From: Brienomyrus brachyistius
Lineage: Eukaryota; Chordata; Actinopteri; Osteoglossiformes; Mormyridae
NCBI RefSeq assembly: GCF_023856365.1
Contig: NW_026042404.1
Coordinates: 79,501-143,500 of the forward strand
DNA length: 64,000 nucleotides
Direction: 5' to 3'
Position numbers and translations under genes: made by a program. Shown one piece after another: positions 1 through 11,922 of this stretch. How positions within the stretch are numbered: the first letter of the stretch is position 1; each line of letters starts with the position of its first letter. The notes under the pieces are model-generated. The model saw only the letters and a list, made by a program, of their open reading frames with translations, made no database searches and was not told the DNA's origin.

Positions 1-960
1 TATATGTGTGTTTAATGACTTGTGCATGTTTCATCTTTACCAGGGGCAGAGGGGAAACTCAATAAATAGCCTTCTCTCACACTTCCAGGCCTGCAGAACT
101 GAGCATGTCCCCTGGTTTTGTGCATATGTCTGTAGGCTTTGAGTTTTTCCTATGGGGGCTTCAATTTCCTCCCAGAGTACAAATACGTGCAGATCAGTTG
201 CATTGGGGAGTCCATACTGTGATGCTGAGTGGGTGTAGGAGGAGATTGAGAGATGAAACTCCGGATGATTTACTCCCTCGGCTAACTAACCAGAACAGGA
301 TCGTACCAATACCAAAATGATAAGTTTATAAATGTTTTTCACTACCCTGATTCATTCAGTTATTTCTGTTTGTTAATTCCATCCCCCAAGCAAATACATA
401 AATAAACAAACAAATATTCAGGGGGAATGTGTCATAGGTGATAGAATCAGTGGATGAATCTAAAGAAAAAAAGTAATGATTTCTTTCTCTCCAAAACACA
501 ATGCACAAAACTCTTAAGTTAGGTAAGACATTGAAATTTTATGACAGTAGCATGATGCAGAGGAACAACAGAAGGAAAAATCTAACTAAACCTGAGTCAA
601 CTAGGACTAATTACACTAAATTAAGTGGAACACACAAAATACCTAAAACAACTTAATAAACAAGCAAGAAATATTACATTTGATTAACTATACTGATGCC
701 TGAGGGAAGTTCTTGTGCATAATGCAGCAAGTATATACAGCTGCAGAGACACTACACATAGTGCAAATAAATTAAAAAGTATACAGTACACACACTGATT
801 CCTGAAAAATCTAAATACCATGGAATACTAATGAAATACTGATGATGATGATAATAATAGAAATAATAATGAATTAGTTTAGGGTATTATGCAATTGACA
901 TGTACAATTAAAAAAGAAATTGCACCAGACATTTCCTGTGGCAAAGAAGGGTTGCTTTGT
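1..960. other. AT-rich stretch without a recognisable gene
   Basis: I see no convincing exon. Bases from about 100 to 310 resemble the decayed 3' half of the tRNA-derived SINE family seen complete near the right end of the window (TTTCCTCCCAGAGT, then GATCAGTTGCATTGGGGAG). The 71-codon ORF across it has no recognisable domain. Confidence 0.5.
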
Positions 961-1180
961 GCCACATTACTCAAGTCAATTCACTTTATTTTGTATAGTA
1001 CATTTTCATAGCCTTACATTGTCTCAAAGCACTTTACTTTGTCCCTGCCCAATTGTCCCAGTGAGCAAGATCTAGCCTGAAAAATTAGAAAGCGACATTG
1101 GCAAGGATAAACTCAGTCATAGTAAGAAACCTTTGGAGGAACCAGAGTGAAAGGGGGAGCCCATCCTCCACAGGGCAGAA
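961..1180 (-). repeat. L2-type LINE 3' UTR fragment
   Basis: This matches, with decay, the 3' untranslated tail of the full-length L2-type element at 32.4-37.4 kb. Shared landmarks in the same order are TTACATTGTCTCAAAGC, CAGTGAG, GGCAAGGA, GAAACCTT and GGGGGAGCCCATCCTCC. It is a 5'-truncated insertion with no coding content. Confidence 0.7.
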
Positions 1181-1554
1181 GTCAGGTTAACAAAGTCCTG
1201 ATTTATATGGTTTATATGGTTCAATTAGTTAAGTCCGGATGTAAATACAGAATAACTGGCAGCAGGGCACACAGGAAAGACGTAAACAGGCAGGAGGGCA
1301 GGCAGGAGGGTGGCACAGGCAGGACGTAATGGGCAGGAGGGCGGGCAGGCAGGGCAGCACAGGCAGCCAGAACTGTTTTGCCACTGCAGTTTGTTTTACA
1401 ATTTCATCTGCATTTGTTCCCCCAAGGTATAACAGCAGCTAATTTATGAACATGCTGCTTTTCAGAAAAGTTTAATTTCCAGGAGCATGACCAGTGCATA
1501 CATTTAGTGTTGATGGTTCTTTGTAAAATGGATGTTCTGTACTTTTATTGATCT

Positions 1555-1594
1555 GTCCATCCATCCATCCATCCATCCATCCATCCATTCATCC
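1555..1594. repeat. (CCAT)n microsatellite
   Basis: About ten CCAT/ATCC tetranucleotides with one interruption (CATTCATC). Confidence 0.9.
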
Positions 1595-1683
1595 ATTTTC
1601 TAACTACTTCTGATGAAGTTCCGGGTTATGAGGTATCCTGAAGCCCAGGCAATATGGGACAAACACACACATGCACACACATA

Positions 1684-1947
1684 GGGTATACCTATCCTTA
1701 TGGGGCCCGCTCATTGACTTCTATTGGATAAATGCTAACGCTAACTATGACAATCTTAACCCCCACCCTGCCCTAACCATAACCATAAGTAACCAAGCAA
1801 AATAAAAGAGGTTTTGCATTTTTAGTTTTTCCACAGCAGTCACAGATTTTTATAAAATAGAGTTTTCCTGGTTTTCAGTTTCGTGGTCCCCATAAGGGAA
1901 AAAAAAAACAGGTATTTATCACGCTATGGGGTAGGATAGGTATACCC
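1684..1947. mobile_element. MITE with 14-bp perfect terminal inverted repeats
   Basis: The 264-bp element begins GGGTATACCTATCC and ends with its exact reverse complement GGATAGGTATACCC. Each TIR continues inward into related sequence (TTATGGGGCCC on the left, CCCATAAGG further inside on the right). The middle carries telomere-like TAACC runs. There is no ORF, so it is non-autonomous. Superfamily not determined. Confidence 0.75.
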
Positions 1948-2089
1948 GCTCGCACACACACACACAGACATGCACACAAATGGATAGATCACCACAGTTA
2001 CTATGGATGTCGATCCTGCAATAATGAGACAGAACTATCATACTTAACAGGATCATATCCCTAGTTCTACATATGCATAATTATATTTA

Positions 2090-2230
2090 AAAAAGATCCC
2101 ACGCACCCAGCACATGAGATGTTTGAACTTCTGCCCTCTGGTAAACGTTACCGCAGTATGCATTGCAGAACAACCAGATTTAATAAGAGCTTCTAACCCC
2201 AAAGCCATCAGAATACTAAATGCTAATGAA
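2090..2230 (+). pseudogene. LINE reverse-transcriptase C-terminal fragment
   Basis: The forward strand reads FELLPSGKRYRS followed by RTTRFNKSF, a sequence type common at the very end of fish LINE polyproteins. There is no upstream reverse transcriptase in frame. It is a short 5'-truncated relic. Confidence 0.5.
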
Positions 2231-2334
2231 CATACGTTTATGTGAAACCCTACTCTCTCTTACTCTCTGTGCACTTTATTACCACAACTGGTATTAAGTT
2301 TACTTTTTATTTATATAGTATAGTGCAATAATAT

Positions 2335-2485
2335 AATCACGATTTGTGTGTGAGTGTGCCCTGTGATGGGCTGCCCCCCATCCTGGATTGTTCCCTGCCT
2401 CGTGCCCATTCCACATTCCGGGATAGGTTCCGGACCACCCGCGACCCAGTAGGATAAGCAGTTTGGAAAATGGATGGATGGATAT
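2335..2485 (+). repeat. 3' half of a tRNA-derived SINE plus (GGAT)n tail
   Basis: GTGTGAGTGTGCCCTG, GATGGGCTG, CATCCTGGATTGTTCCCTG and CCGGGATAGG match the 3' part of the SINE at 63.69 kb. It ends in a GGAT microsatellite, the usual tail of this family. The Pol III promoter half is absent. Confidence 0.75.
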
Positions 2486-2569
2486 AACTAACATAAGACA
2501 GACATTACACCTAACAAACAATAAACACGAAATAAAGGAGTGGATACAAAAAAAATGTAATGCAATGAC

Positions 2570-2700
2570 CAGATTTAACACCTGGATTATGTCCCCCCTT
2601 AGTCTCCTTTGCTCGAGGCTAAACAGATTCAGCTCAGCTAACCTCTCCTCATTAAACATTCCTCTAAGACCAGGAATCATTCTCCCAGCCAAGCAAGCCT
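2570..2700 (-). pseudogene. Fragment of a CR1/Rex1-like reverse transcriptase
   Basis: The reverse strand encodes RMIPGLRGMFNEERLAELN and FSLEQRRLRGDIIQV, almost identical to the longer fragment at 6.77-7.27 kb. About 40 codons survive. It is joined directly to sequence that also occurs in the LTR-like tract near 5.65 kb, so it is part of a composite insertion. Confidence 0.8.
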
Positions 2701-3476
2701 GAGTCCGGCTTCCACTCCCCCGATCCCCAGCAATGTTAACTTGGAAGGGCGTATTCTGTATGCACAACTGAGACAACCCAGGTGGAGCTCAGCTTATCGG
2801 CTGGCAAAATTGCCTTCAGGTATCACCCACCCTAGTGAGAGTCCAAGCTAGGGCCGTTCTCAGAACTCACCCTAAACGAAGTCCTGCTCAAAAGTTGTAA
2901 TGACCGCCTGAGGTACCTGTCAGCCTTGCCCGTAATGAGTCAGTGGGTGTAGCCGGGCTGACACGCTTTTGGGCATCCAATTGCTGAGAACTCCCCTTCG
3001 GTTCTGACAAACTGTACGATCACAAGCAGTGACAGCAGAGCCACAGACAAGCTCAACCAACAGAGAGCGAATGGTAAGCACCCAGCACCCGAAGGGCTCA
3101 ACTGATCACATCCAAACGACTTCCTGATGGGATTGTGTACGTAACTGGTTTACTGTTGTTAATAGTGGTTGAACTTCTATGCAAGTCCCCTTGTTGGGGG
3201 AGAGGGAATGAATGAAAGCATAAGGTGAAATAAAACCTAAAATAAATCAAAAAGGTTAAACGGGAATCAAACCAAATGAATTGTGTTTCTTATTCAATTG
3301 TAAACATCAATTAGTTATGCAACAATAACCTAATTGGATGTTAATGTATTGTGATCAAACTGATTTAGTCCGTGAAGTTGATTCCTGCTTTCAGGCAAGA
3401 ACCTGTGTGTCCAATTATGCGTGTTGTATCACCGCAGTTGACCACCAGAGACCCAACTCAGATGTTGTTAACCTAC

Positions 3477-4551
3477 TATGGCGGACCACTAGAGGTGCAA
3501 TTTCAATGGAGTGGCACTGCTATGGCTTGCCACTAGAAGCGCAATTTCAAAATTGAGTGGTAGTTCTATGCCTGACCACTAGAAGCGCAATTTCGAAATG
3601 GAGTGGTAGTTCTATGCCTGACCACCGGGGGCGCAATATCGAAATGGAGTTGTAGTTCTATGCCTGACCACTGGAGGCGCGATTTTGAAATGGAGTGGTA
3701 GTTCTATGCCTGACCACTGGAGGCGCAATTTCGAACTGGAGTGGTAGTTCTATGCCTGACCACCGGGGGCGCAATATCGAAATGGAGTGGTACTTCTATG
3801 CCTGACCACCGGGGGCGCAATATCGAAATGGAGTGGTAGTTCTATGCCTGACCACCGGGAGCGCAATTTCGAAATGGAGTGGTAGTTCTATGCCTGACCA
3901 CTAGAGGCACGATTACGAAATGGAATAGTAGTTCTATGCCTGACCACTAGAGGCGCGATTTCGAAATGGAGTAGTAGTTCTATGGCTTGTCACTAGAAGC
4001 GCAATTTCAAAATTGAGTGGTAGTTCTATGCCTGACCACTAGAAGCGCAATTTCGAAATGGAGTGGTAGTTCTATGCCTGACCACCGGGGGCGCAATATC
4101 GAAATGGAGTGGTAGTTCTATGCCTGACCACTAGAGGCGCGATTTCGAAATGGAGTAGTACTTCTATGGCTTGCCACTAGAAGCGCAATTTCAAAATTGA
4201 GTGGTAGTTCTATGCCTGACCACTAGAAGCCCAATTTCGAAATGGAGTGGTAGTTCTATGCCTGACCACTAGAGGCGCGATTTCGAAATGGAGTGGTAGT
4301 TCTATGCCTGACCACTAGAGGCGCAATTTCGAACTGGAGTGGTAGTTCTATGCCTGACCACCGGGGGCGCAATATCGAAATGGAGTGGTAGTTCTATGCC
4401 TGACCACCGGGGGCGCAATATCAAAATGGAGTGGTAGTTCTATGCCTGGCCACTAGAGGCGCAATATCGAAATTGAGTGGTAGTTCTATGCCTGGCCACT
4501 AGAGGCGCAATTTCGAAATGGAGTGGTAGTTCTATGCCTGACCACTAGAGG
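3477..4551. repeat. 46-bp minisatellite, about 23 units
   Basis: Imperfect head-to-tail units of about 46 bp run without a break. A typical unit contains GGTAGTTCTATGCCTGACCA, then one of CTAGAGGCGC, CCGGGGGCGC or CTAGAAGCGC, then AATTTCGAAATGGAGT. A variant with GGCTTGCCACTAGAAGC and CAAAATTGAG recurs near 3.52, 3.98 and 4.17 kb, each time followed by the same neighbour type, which shows duplication of multi-unit blocks. No coding content. Confidence 0.95.
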
Positions 4552-4559
4552 TAGAGATA

Positions 4560-6480
4560 TAGCTAGGCGGTTGCCGACGCTAGATGAGTGACACACACAT
4601 TTAATGCATGCGCATGCTGCTTGTGGCCTTCTTCTGTGCCTTGCACAGTATAAAACCCCTTAAAACAATTACTGAAGCGAGACGGCGCACGCGTTACGGC
4701 GACAGATTTAAATTGTGAGTGCACTATATCTCGTCGCAAATGGTGCTTAACCACGGTGGGTCTCAAGCACAGGAGACTCCCAATTTCTAAATGACACACA
4801 CTTGGCTCACAGCGCAAAGTTGTGTTAAACTTGCTTTGTCTAAAGCAGGCACACACATACGAGTATGATCCTGATAGGTAACTAAGCTATCGGTCTTATG
4901 TCCAAGCGCAACATAATTTAGGTTAGAACCTCATAACAAGTATTCCCGTTCGCTAATAGAGAGATCTCTCCCAGGATATATAGAAACGGAGACACTCGTC
5001 CGAATTGAACCTGGAAACAAAGCGCTACATCTGAGAATCTCGTCAGACATAGGGTTAAAGTTTACTGCAGTTTAATACGAAAGAACTACAATGAAATCAC
5101 CGAAAATAAAACAAAATAATATAACTACTAATAATAGAAATAAAAATAACTATAATAAGCCCATATGATCCCGCTTAAATGCCTTCAGATTGCCATGAGT
5201 GCGACTTTTGCAACCAGTTCACAGTAGCGCTTCTTCACTGCACGTTCGGTCATAAAAAGTTTAAATTGTGTGCTCAGAATAAGTTTAAACCTTGTGCCTT
5301 GTGATTATTAACCAATTTTTATGCTGAATGGTCGGCTCAAACTCAATTGCGAAACACTGTGAGTCTGTTAATGTGTGACTTAAATGGAACTCATTAATAA
5401 CCAGTATCACGTAATAACCTGGGTTAGAATAGAAGGCTTGTCCAACGAGCTGCGTCACCAGGTAATGTAAACGATCGGTAGCGAAGCTCCCCTCACGGCC
5501 AATGAGAGAGAGTCTCGCGATATTTCAGGCGAATTTGAGGTTTCAGAGCGTAGATCGCACAGGCAGGGATTCTTGTGAGCACTCAATGAACGGAGGCTGA
5601 AGTTGTGTAAAAGACATGCATTTATTCCTATAACTAACATAAGACAGACATTACACCTAACAAACAATAAACACGAAATAACGGAGTGGACACAAACAAT
5701 GTAATCATGAAAATGCAATGACCAGATTTAAAATGAGTAACCTTAAAAGGGAAAATACTGTTCTGCAAAGCAAGCAATTTGTGGAAATACTGTCCTAAAG
5801 TAATATAGCAGGTGAATAGGAGTTTAGGTTGTTATAAATGAAAGGAAGTTTGTTTACTTGGTTGCAGAGTGGGGGGGGGGGGTCTTGGCAGTTGGTTGCG
5901 GAGGCTGATGAGCTGATGGGTGATGGCACTCAGGGAGGCGCGGTGTTTGCAGCGGTTGTTGGAGTGGAGCCCCTCTGATTCCCTCTCCTGGTGAAGCTTG
6001 GGCTTGGTTGCAGTTCTCTGTCCAGCTGGGTCTTCACTGATAGGCTTCAGGAGGGCTTCTTGTGGGCTTCTCTTCTCTTGGGCTGATGTTCTCTGCCTCT
6101 CTTCGTGCTGATGGTCTTTTGTTTTCTCCTCCCTTCTGTTTCTCCTCTCCTGGCTTTGTTCTGAGGTGCCAGGTTTTATAGTGTAAAGTTCGTGAATAGG
6201 AGTGACCAGGAATTCGACTCCTGGACCAATGGCTGACCATCCATTTGGCGGGCTTTCGGAAGGGGGTCTGTATCAGTCCTTTTGAGATTTATGACCAGAG
6301 TGATTTCCCTTGTATTGATGATTTTCGTTAGGCTGGTGTAACTTTTGATATATTCACTTTCGTGGTAACCACTGACCAGATTTGGAAACTGGAGTGATTT
6401 TCCATCGGTTTGATACCAAACATGCCATAGCAGCCTAGCGGTTCACACCTCATACCATCTGTAATGATTAATTAATGATT
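4560..6480 (-). mobile_element. Probable LTR / retroelement leader (reverse strand)
   Basis: There is no gene here, but read on the reverse strand the tract has a TATA-like CTATAAAA near 6,180 followed by a long purine-rich leader rich in GAGGAGAAA and AGAAGCC blocks. A segment around 5,633-5,730 is repeated almost exactly at 2,484-2,580, so the sequence is dispersed. I infer an LTR or leader of an endogenous retroelement. No gag, pol or env was recognised next to it, and the ends are uncertain. Confidence 0.3.
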
Positions 6481-6528
6481 ACTTATATTATGTCGTTATG
6501 TTATATTACTCACACCTTATTTTATGCC

Positions 6529-7310
6529 TCACAATCTATATAATTGTAAATATACTGTGTAGCTGCTGGCGCGTTCCAAACTAAATCTCATTGTACTTAC
6601 AATGTCAATAAAAACATCCATCCATCCATCTAGGCAGGCCAGTGTCGCCTCCATCCTTCCTGAAGTCAGTGATTCCTTTGTCTTTGTGCTGTTTAGTGCC
6701 AAATTGTTTGCTGAACTCCAACCTATCAGTTTCTGGACCTCATCTCTGTAAGCTGACTCATAAGAACCAAAGAGATTTACAAATGAGAGGAGGCCATTCG
6801 GCCCATCAAGCTCCTTTGAGGAGAACTTAGCTAATAGCTCAAAAATCTTATCTAGCTCTGATTTAAAAGAACCCAGGGTTTTAGCTTGTGTTACAATAAC
6901 AGGAAGACTATTCCATACTCTAACTACACGCTGTGTACAGAAATGCTTCATCAAATTCGTTTTAAAATGTTCTCCAGCTAATTTCCACTTATGGCCACGA
7001 GTTCTGGTATTTAAACTAACATTGAAATAGCCATTTGGCTGAACAGCATCCAGACCTGTTAGAATCTTAAACACCTGGATTATGTCCCCCCTTAGTCTCC
7101 TTTGCTCGAGGCTAAACAGATTCAGCTCAGCTAACCTCTCCTCATTAGACATTCCTCTAAGACCAGGAATCATTCTCGTTGCCCTACGTTGCACCTTTTC
7201 CAAGGCAGCAATGTCCTTCTTAAGGTATGGTAACCAAACCCGCACACAATATTCTAGGTGGGGTCTTACCAAGGAATTATATTATCGTAGCATCACTTGC
7301 CTTGTCTTAA
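6529..7310 (-). pseudogene. 5'-truncated CR1/Rex1-like LINE, reverse transcriptase C-terminus
   Basis: An open frame on the reverse strand encodes VRPHLEYCVRVWLPYLKKD, VQRRATRMIPGL, LEQRRLRGDIIQVFKILTG and RVVRVWNSLP, the conserved region after the catalytic core of CR1-group reverse transcriptases. The YADD core, endonuclease and ORF1 are absent, so this is a dead 5'-truncated copy. The 3' side runs into AATAAAA and a CCAT repeat near 6,610-6,635. Confidence 0.85.
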
Positions 7311-7877
7311 ACTCCACACACCTAGAGATGCAATGTGCCTTCTCGCGTGGTGTTCCTGCAGAGGGAGTCTGTGAGTGCTGGAGATTGGGGGAGGGGGCAG
7401 TGTGGCTATGTCTGCTCTGTGTTCCTCCAGACGAGCAAAGAAGCTGTTTAGCTCCTTTGCTAAAAGGGCGTTGCTGTTAACAGTGACGGTGTTGTTGCCT
7501 TTGAAGTTTGTAATGTGTTGTATTCCCTGCCACACCCACTGTGGGTTGTTGTATGTGAAGTAGACCTCTATTTTCTGTTTCTCTGCCTGCCTGGCAACCT
7601 TGATGCCCCTATTCAGGTTAGCTCTGGCTGCACTCTGTGTTCTTGACTGCGCTGTCTTGTCCTGTAGTATTGTATTGTTGCTCTTGTGTTTATCTTGCAC
7701 TTTCTCCCTCTGTTTGTGCTCCTTTCACTCTGTATAGTTCTATCTTGCCCGCACTTGTGTCATCTTGTGTTGTTTCTGTTTTTCTTCTTTGTCTTGCACC
7801 GTGGTCCAGGAGGAACAATGTTTCCTTTCACTGTGTACTGTGTATATTGCTGAAATAACAATAAACCCACTTGACCA
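7293..7877. pseudogene. Two abutting LINE relics
   Basis: On the reverse strand, 7,293-7,700 encodes ARANLNRGIKVARQAEKQKI, NPQWVWQGIQHITNFK and LAKELNSFFARLE, the linker upstream of reverse transcriptase in several fish LINEs. From about 7,640 to 7,877 the forward strand resembles a LINE 3' UTR (TTGCACCGTGGTCC, GGAGGAACAATGTTTC, ending in CAATAAACCCACTTGACC). The two pieces point in opposite directions, so they come from separate insertions. Confidence 0.6.
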
Positions 7878-8024
7878 CCTGCCTCGATTCATCCTGAAGA
7901 GTTTTCCAATGTTGTTCAAAGGTCTGTTTGTTTCGGGTGAAGGACACGCCCCTGGACGTGCTGGATAAGGGGACCACAGATCAGTGTCCTCAGTCCTGCT
8001 TCTCCCTTCAAAGCTGAGAGGAAG

Positions 8025-9322
8025 ATGACCCGCCTGCTGGTTCTGGTTTTGGCTTATGGAGCTCTGCTTATCTCCACAGAGGCCCAGCAAGATTACCACA
8101 GTCTCCCTGCACTCTACAAGACGGCCATTAAACTCGCAGTCGAAAATGCTCATCAAGGAACCCGTCAGCACATGAATTTCTATAACATCCAGGGCCGTCC
8201 GAAGGTAACTGCTGAGAAAGTGTTTACAAAAGTGTGAAACTTTCATCATCTGCAAGCTGAACTAATGAGAATCACATTGATTTTGATGTTTTAATTTCAA
8301 TGCATATGATGCTTAATGTCTCTTCACAATGAAAGTGATGGTTGTATATCTCAGCCCTGGTCAATTTTACCTTCTCACAGTTTCTCTCTGAATCTGCTGC
8401 AGTCAAGTCTGTGACAGTTTGCCATTTTTTGGGTGATTATTGTTTGTTATATTGCCTTTAAAACAGTTGTAGGCAATTTTGTATATAACGTGTTTATGTG
8501 ATTTAGATCAGCAGTGAATACATTGACATTGAGATTCTCTTGAGAGCAACAAAATGTCCAAAGTCAACTGCAACAGACCATCGGGCTGACTGTATTTTCA
8601 TGGACAAGAGGGTAAGTAAAGAGTCACTGTGACTGTGAGCATTGGACATATCAGTTAGCAAATTAATTTAGGTTCATGTTAACTTTTTTGATGCCCTGCG
8701 GAGGAAAGTTAGCCAACAATAAAGTAACAAATAGATAGGTGGCCTCAAACAGCCAGTTCCATCACCTTATTCTCAAATTTTAGTAGGTTTACAGGCTTAA
8801 AGGCTGGATTACCAGGCAGTTGAAATCAGCCTTAAATGGCAGTGTGGTGTTTTGTGGTGAAAGGGCAATTAAATCTGGTCAGAGCAGGGTAGATGCGCAG
8901 TGTGAATTACCCTTTAAATTTACCTCTTTAAATAGTGAACTACAGGACCACTTAGCTTGATCGGAGGACAGTATTTTAATACAGAGCAGTGTTCAGTTAA
9001 ACGGGATTTGTTGTTCATACTTTTAGATGAACTTGCTTTGTATAATATAGCCTTAAGGTGACCCTGCTTTGGAAGCTCTTTCCTCTAAAATTGTTCTGTG
9101 TCATTAAACCCTGCAGTCCAGCAGCTCTGCCTTAAATCTTTAGATATATCTTTACTACACCTTCTCTCACTGTATTTATTGCCCACCACTCTTTAAATAC
9201 TGTTTTTGTGTGTCTGTGTGTTTTTGCAGCCATTCATTAACTGTAGAGTTTGCAGCAGACGGTCTGGTAATAATCTTACACATCCATCAATTGACTGTGT
9301 ACCAAACAAGAAAGTGGATGAA
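8025..9322 (+). CDS. rarres2: Chemerin-like secreted cystatin-fold protein (partial, last exon not found)
   Basis: Three exons with consensus splice sites and phase-0 junctions: 8025-8204, 8507-8611 and 9230-9322, giving 126 codons. The start is the first ATG and opens a signal peptide (MTRLLVLVLAYGALLIS, cleavage probably after TEA). The mature part begins QQDYHSLPALYKTAIKLAV, a cystatin-type helix. Exon 2 supplies ATKC and ADC; exon 3 supplies PFINCRVCSRR, an NLT glycosylation site and IDC. Chemerin (RARRES2) has six cysteines in three disulfides; five are visible in matching positions, and the sixth lies in the last exon in known chemerins. I could not identify that exon before 14.2 kb. 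The family call is from cysteine pattern and exon style, not an alignment; a cathelicidin-like or other cystatin-fold gene is the alternative. A LINE tail ends about 150 bp upstream of the ATG. Confidence 0.55.
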
Positions 9323-10084
9323 GTAAGTGTAGAGAGTCTTAGCATTATGGAAATGTAACAGGTGTGTGAATTGTGTCTAAACATGTGGTTAAACTTTGAT
9401 TGTGTTTGTACATGCAAAAATTTGATCAGAGTACTGTTTATTAATGACAAGGTTACTTTTAATCTGAACAACAGTGGCAGCACCAGGGAAAAGCTTGGGG
9501 GGGGGGCTCTAGCTCCTCCTCCAATGACCATAGTACCCCCACAGCACCCCCAAAATATTGGTTTCATTTTTTCTTTAACTATCTGTAAAATCTGTATATT
9601 GTGTAAGACATTTTTGCGGTTTTTATAGCATACTTGTAGTGTATTTTTTCTTCAAAGTACACATAGAGGCTCTGTGAGCTAGACGTTAGAATTTCATATT
9701 TTATCATATTTTATCCATGCTGTAGCTTATCGTGCTGTGTGCTTCTATACAGCATCTACATAAGCTGAAAAGCTAAAGCACCCGCTCTAAATAATCTCAC
9801 TCCCCTATAGCACCTGTAGCATTAAGTCACTGGCGCTGCCACTGCTGAATAAACGACTCCAATCTGACTAAACCGCTTAACTTTTCCTCCCCATGTTACA
9901 TTTCAGGACAAACGACGTAATATGTGTCCTTCTGATAAACCTCCTCTCAGATCTAAAACTGCCTTGGCTTCCAAGGACACTAAAGAAGCTGAAGGAGACT
10001 GTCTGGGCTGTTTCTGATGGCTGATGGTCCTGCAATGTGGACCAGAGGAGGAAACTGGAAGGGAAAATGCTTTGCTTTATATCA

Positions 10085-10240
10085 TGCCCACCCAAAGCCC
10101 CCAGTGAGTAAGCCATAGGCGCCGATAGCATGGAAAAACTCCCAAGAAGGAAGAAACCTTGGGAGGGACCAAACTCAAAAACTCAAAGGGGGAGCCCATC
10201 CTCCTGGGGCCGGCAAAGTGTAGGTGCAGGATCACAAAAA
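10085..10240 (-). repeat. L2-type LINE 3' UTR fragment
   Basis: CCACCCAAAGCCCCCAGTGA, GTAAGCCATAGGCG, GAAGGAAGAAACCTTG and GGGGGAGCCCATCCTCC match the 3' UTR of the full-length element at 32.5-32.6 kb more closely than the copy at 0.96 kb does, so it is a younger truncated insertion. Confidence 0.85.
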
Positions 10241-11900
10241 ACTTAACGAGAGAATTCGACTGTCCCTCACAAAAACTGTAAAGTTTTAGTGGCTAAATTG
10301 CTTTTTCTATGCCTTTTCAAACAGGAGGAGATTTGTTTGGCTATATGTAGAAATTTTCTATACAATTTAGACAGCACAGAATCATTAACCTACTTTAATG
10401 AATTTATTTATACAACCACATATTTCACACATTTTGACATCAGTCATGCAGTGAAGATACAGTCTCTTTATTTCTTGACGCCAACCCTCCCCATTAATCC
10501 GGGCTTGGGACCGACACCTAGTTGAGCTGGCTTGCTCCCTTAAGTGGCTGGGTTAGGCTAAACTATGTACATATTTATAAAGACTACAATAAATTTATAA
10601 AGACCTCCCTAAATATGTAGTCTAACAAAACGCAGTTTAAAGAAGGTAGCCTACCTGGTAAACAAAGAAATTAAAAGGCCCACAGCATATAATCGGGCTA
10701 TATTCCAAGCAGTTTTTAAGAACGTAACCTACATGGCGAAATTGAATTACTTTCTGGACCAACAAACGCAACCAGGCATGAACATTATGCACCTTCCTAG
10801 TCTTGATGTAAGTCGTCCTACAGATGAGGACGTTAGGCAGCCTTTAGATCCGACCCATCATGCACTGCAGTTTTTTGCAAATTCCTCAGACGGAAAACCA
10901 TTAAATACCTCTTCTATTACCTTATATTACCTTATATTCATGTAATAAATATACAAATATCAATTAGTTGGAAATCAGCCAGACAGACGTAATTACTACA
11001 AATGGTTTCCACTGTATTTGTGACTCTGAGTGCCGCAGGCTTGGATGCAGTGCCGCACCATTTTGTAAGGCATGCACTGGCCAATCATGTAGCACTTCTC
11101 TCAGAAATATTAATGAGACATCACCTACCACCCTGCAAAAAAGAAATTTGCCGCTTGTCCCCCTGCACATGAGCCAACTTGGCTGCGTCAACCAGCGGAG
11201 CTCCGGAGCCTCTGGAGAAACACGCGGCAAAAAAGGCTCGCATGCGGTCTTCCAAAGTTTGGGAATACTTCAGTCATGACACCTTTTCTGCGCCTCTACT
11301 GTAGCTGGCGTTAATGATGCTGTTTCAGCCATTTTATATTTTCTGTTTACTTATTCTGTCATGTAAGACTGAGACAAATTATCGTTTACGACAATTCTTA
11401 CACACTGTAGCCTGACTTGCTGACTTAAGTAAGTTTAACTATAAGCTACCTTTGCTAGTGTTTGTGAATAACATGTTTCTCTAGTTATGAAATTATTCCA
11501 TGTTTTAGCATCTGTTTCAACATTAAAGTCAAATTGGTATACTGAAATATATAAAAACTATTGAACTATTAACTTAAGTCTAACATAGAAAATCCTACTG
11601 AATCTCTTAAGATTTTCCTTTTTTGTTAATGCACTAATGTTTAAGAAGTGTCTTAATAAATTGAATTTCAGATTTGTGTGTGGGTGGGAGTGGGTGAATT
11701 GTATTAAATTCATACATTCATTCTTTTGGCTCAGACATTACTGACCTAAAACAAATTGAGGCATTGGGTAAGTGCTTAAATTAGCTACTAAATGGTAAAA
11801 AATATTCTAAATATCACATTTTCCATTCTTCGGTATAATTTTAACGAATCACCTATGCTGCCAAACATTAACGCATAGATTGTCACAACACTCTATGTTT
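10241..11900. other. No gene recognised; possible hAT transposase relic near 11.22-11.31 kb
   Basis: Most of this stretch shows nothing I can name. At about 11,225-11,310 the forward strand reads AKKARMRSSKVWEYFSHDTF before a stop, which resembles the start of the BED-type zinc finger of hAT transposases (the SKVWxYF signature). A small interval near 11,733-11,767 has a good acceptor (TTTTGGCTCAG) and donor (GTAAGT), but its reading phase does not join the chemerin-like gene. Confidence 0.3.
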
Positions 11901-11922
11901 TAGTTCTTCTTTATGTGTATAG

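Noticed and set aside
7740..8255. Reverse 171-codon ORF over the chemerin-like first exon
   Set aside because: It overlaps a clean signal-peptide exon and a LINE tail; no domain and no splice support.
11733..11767. Short exon of the chemerin-like gene
   Set aside because: Splice sites look good, but a phase-0 join gives an immediate stop (TLLT*), and the open frame needs a phase the previous exon does not provide.
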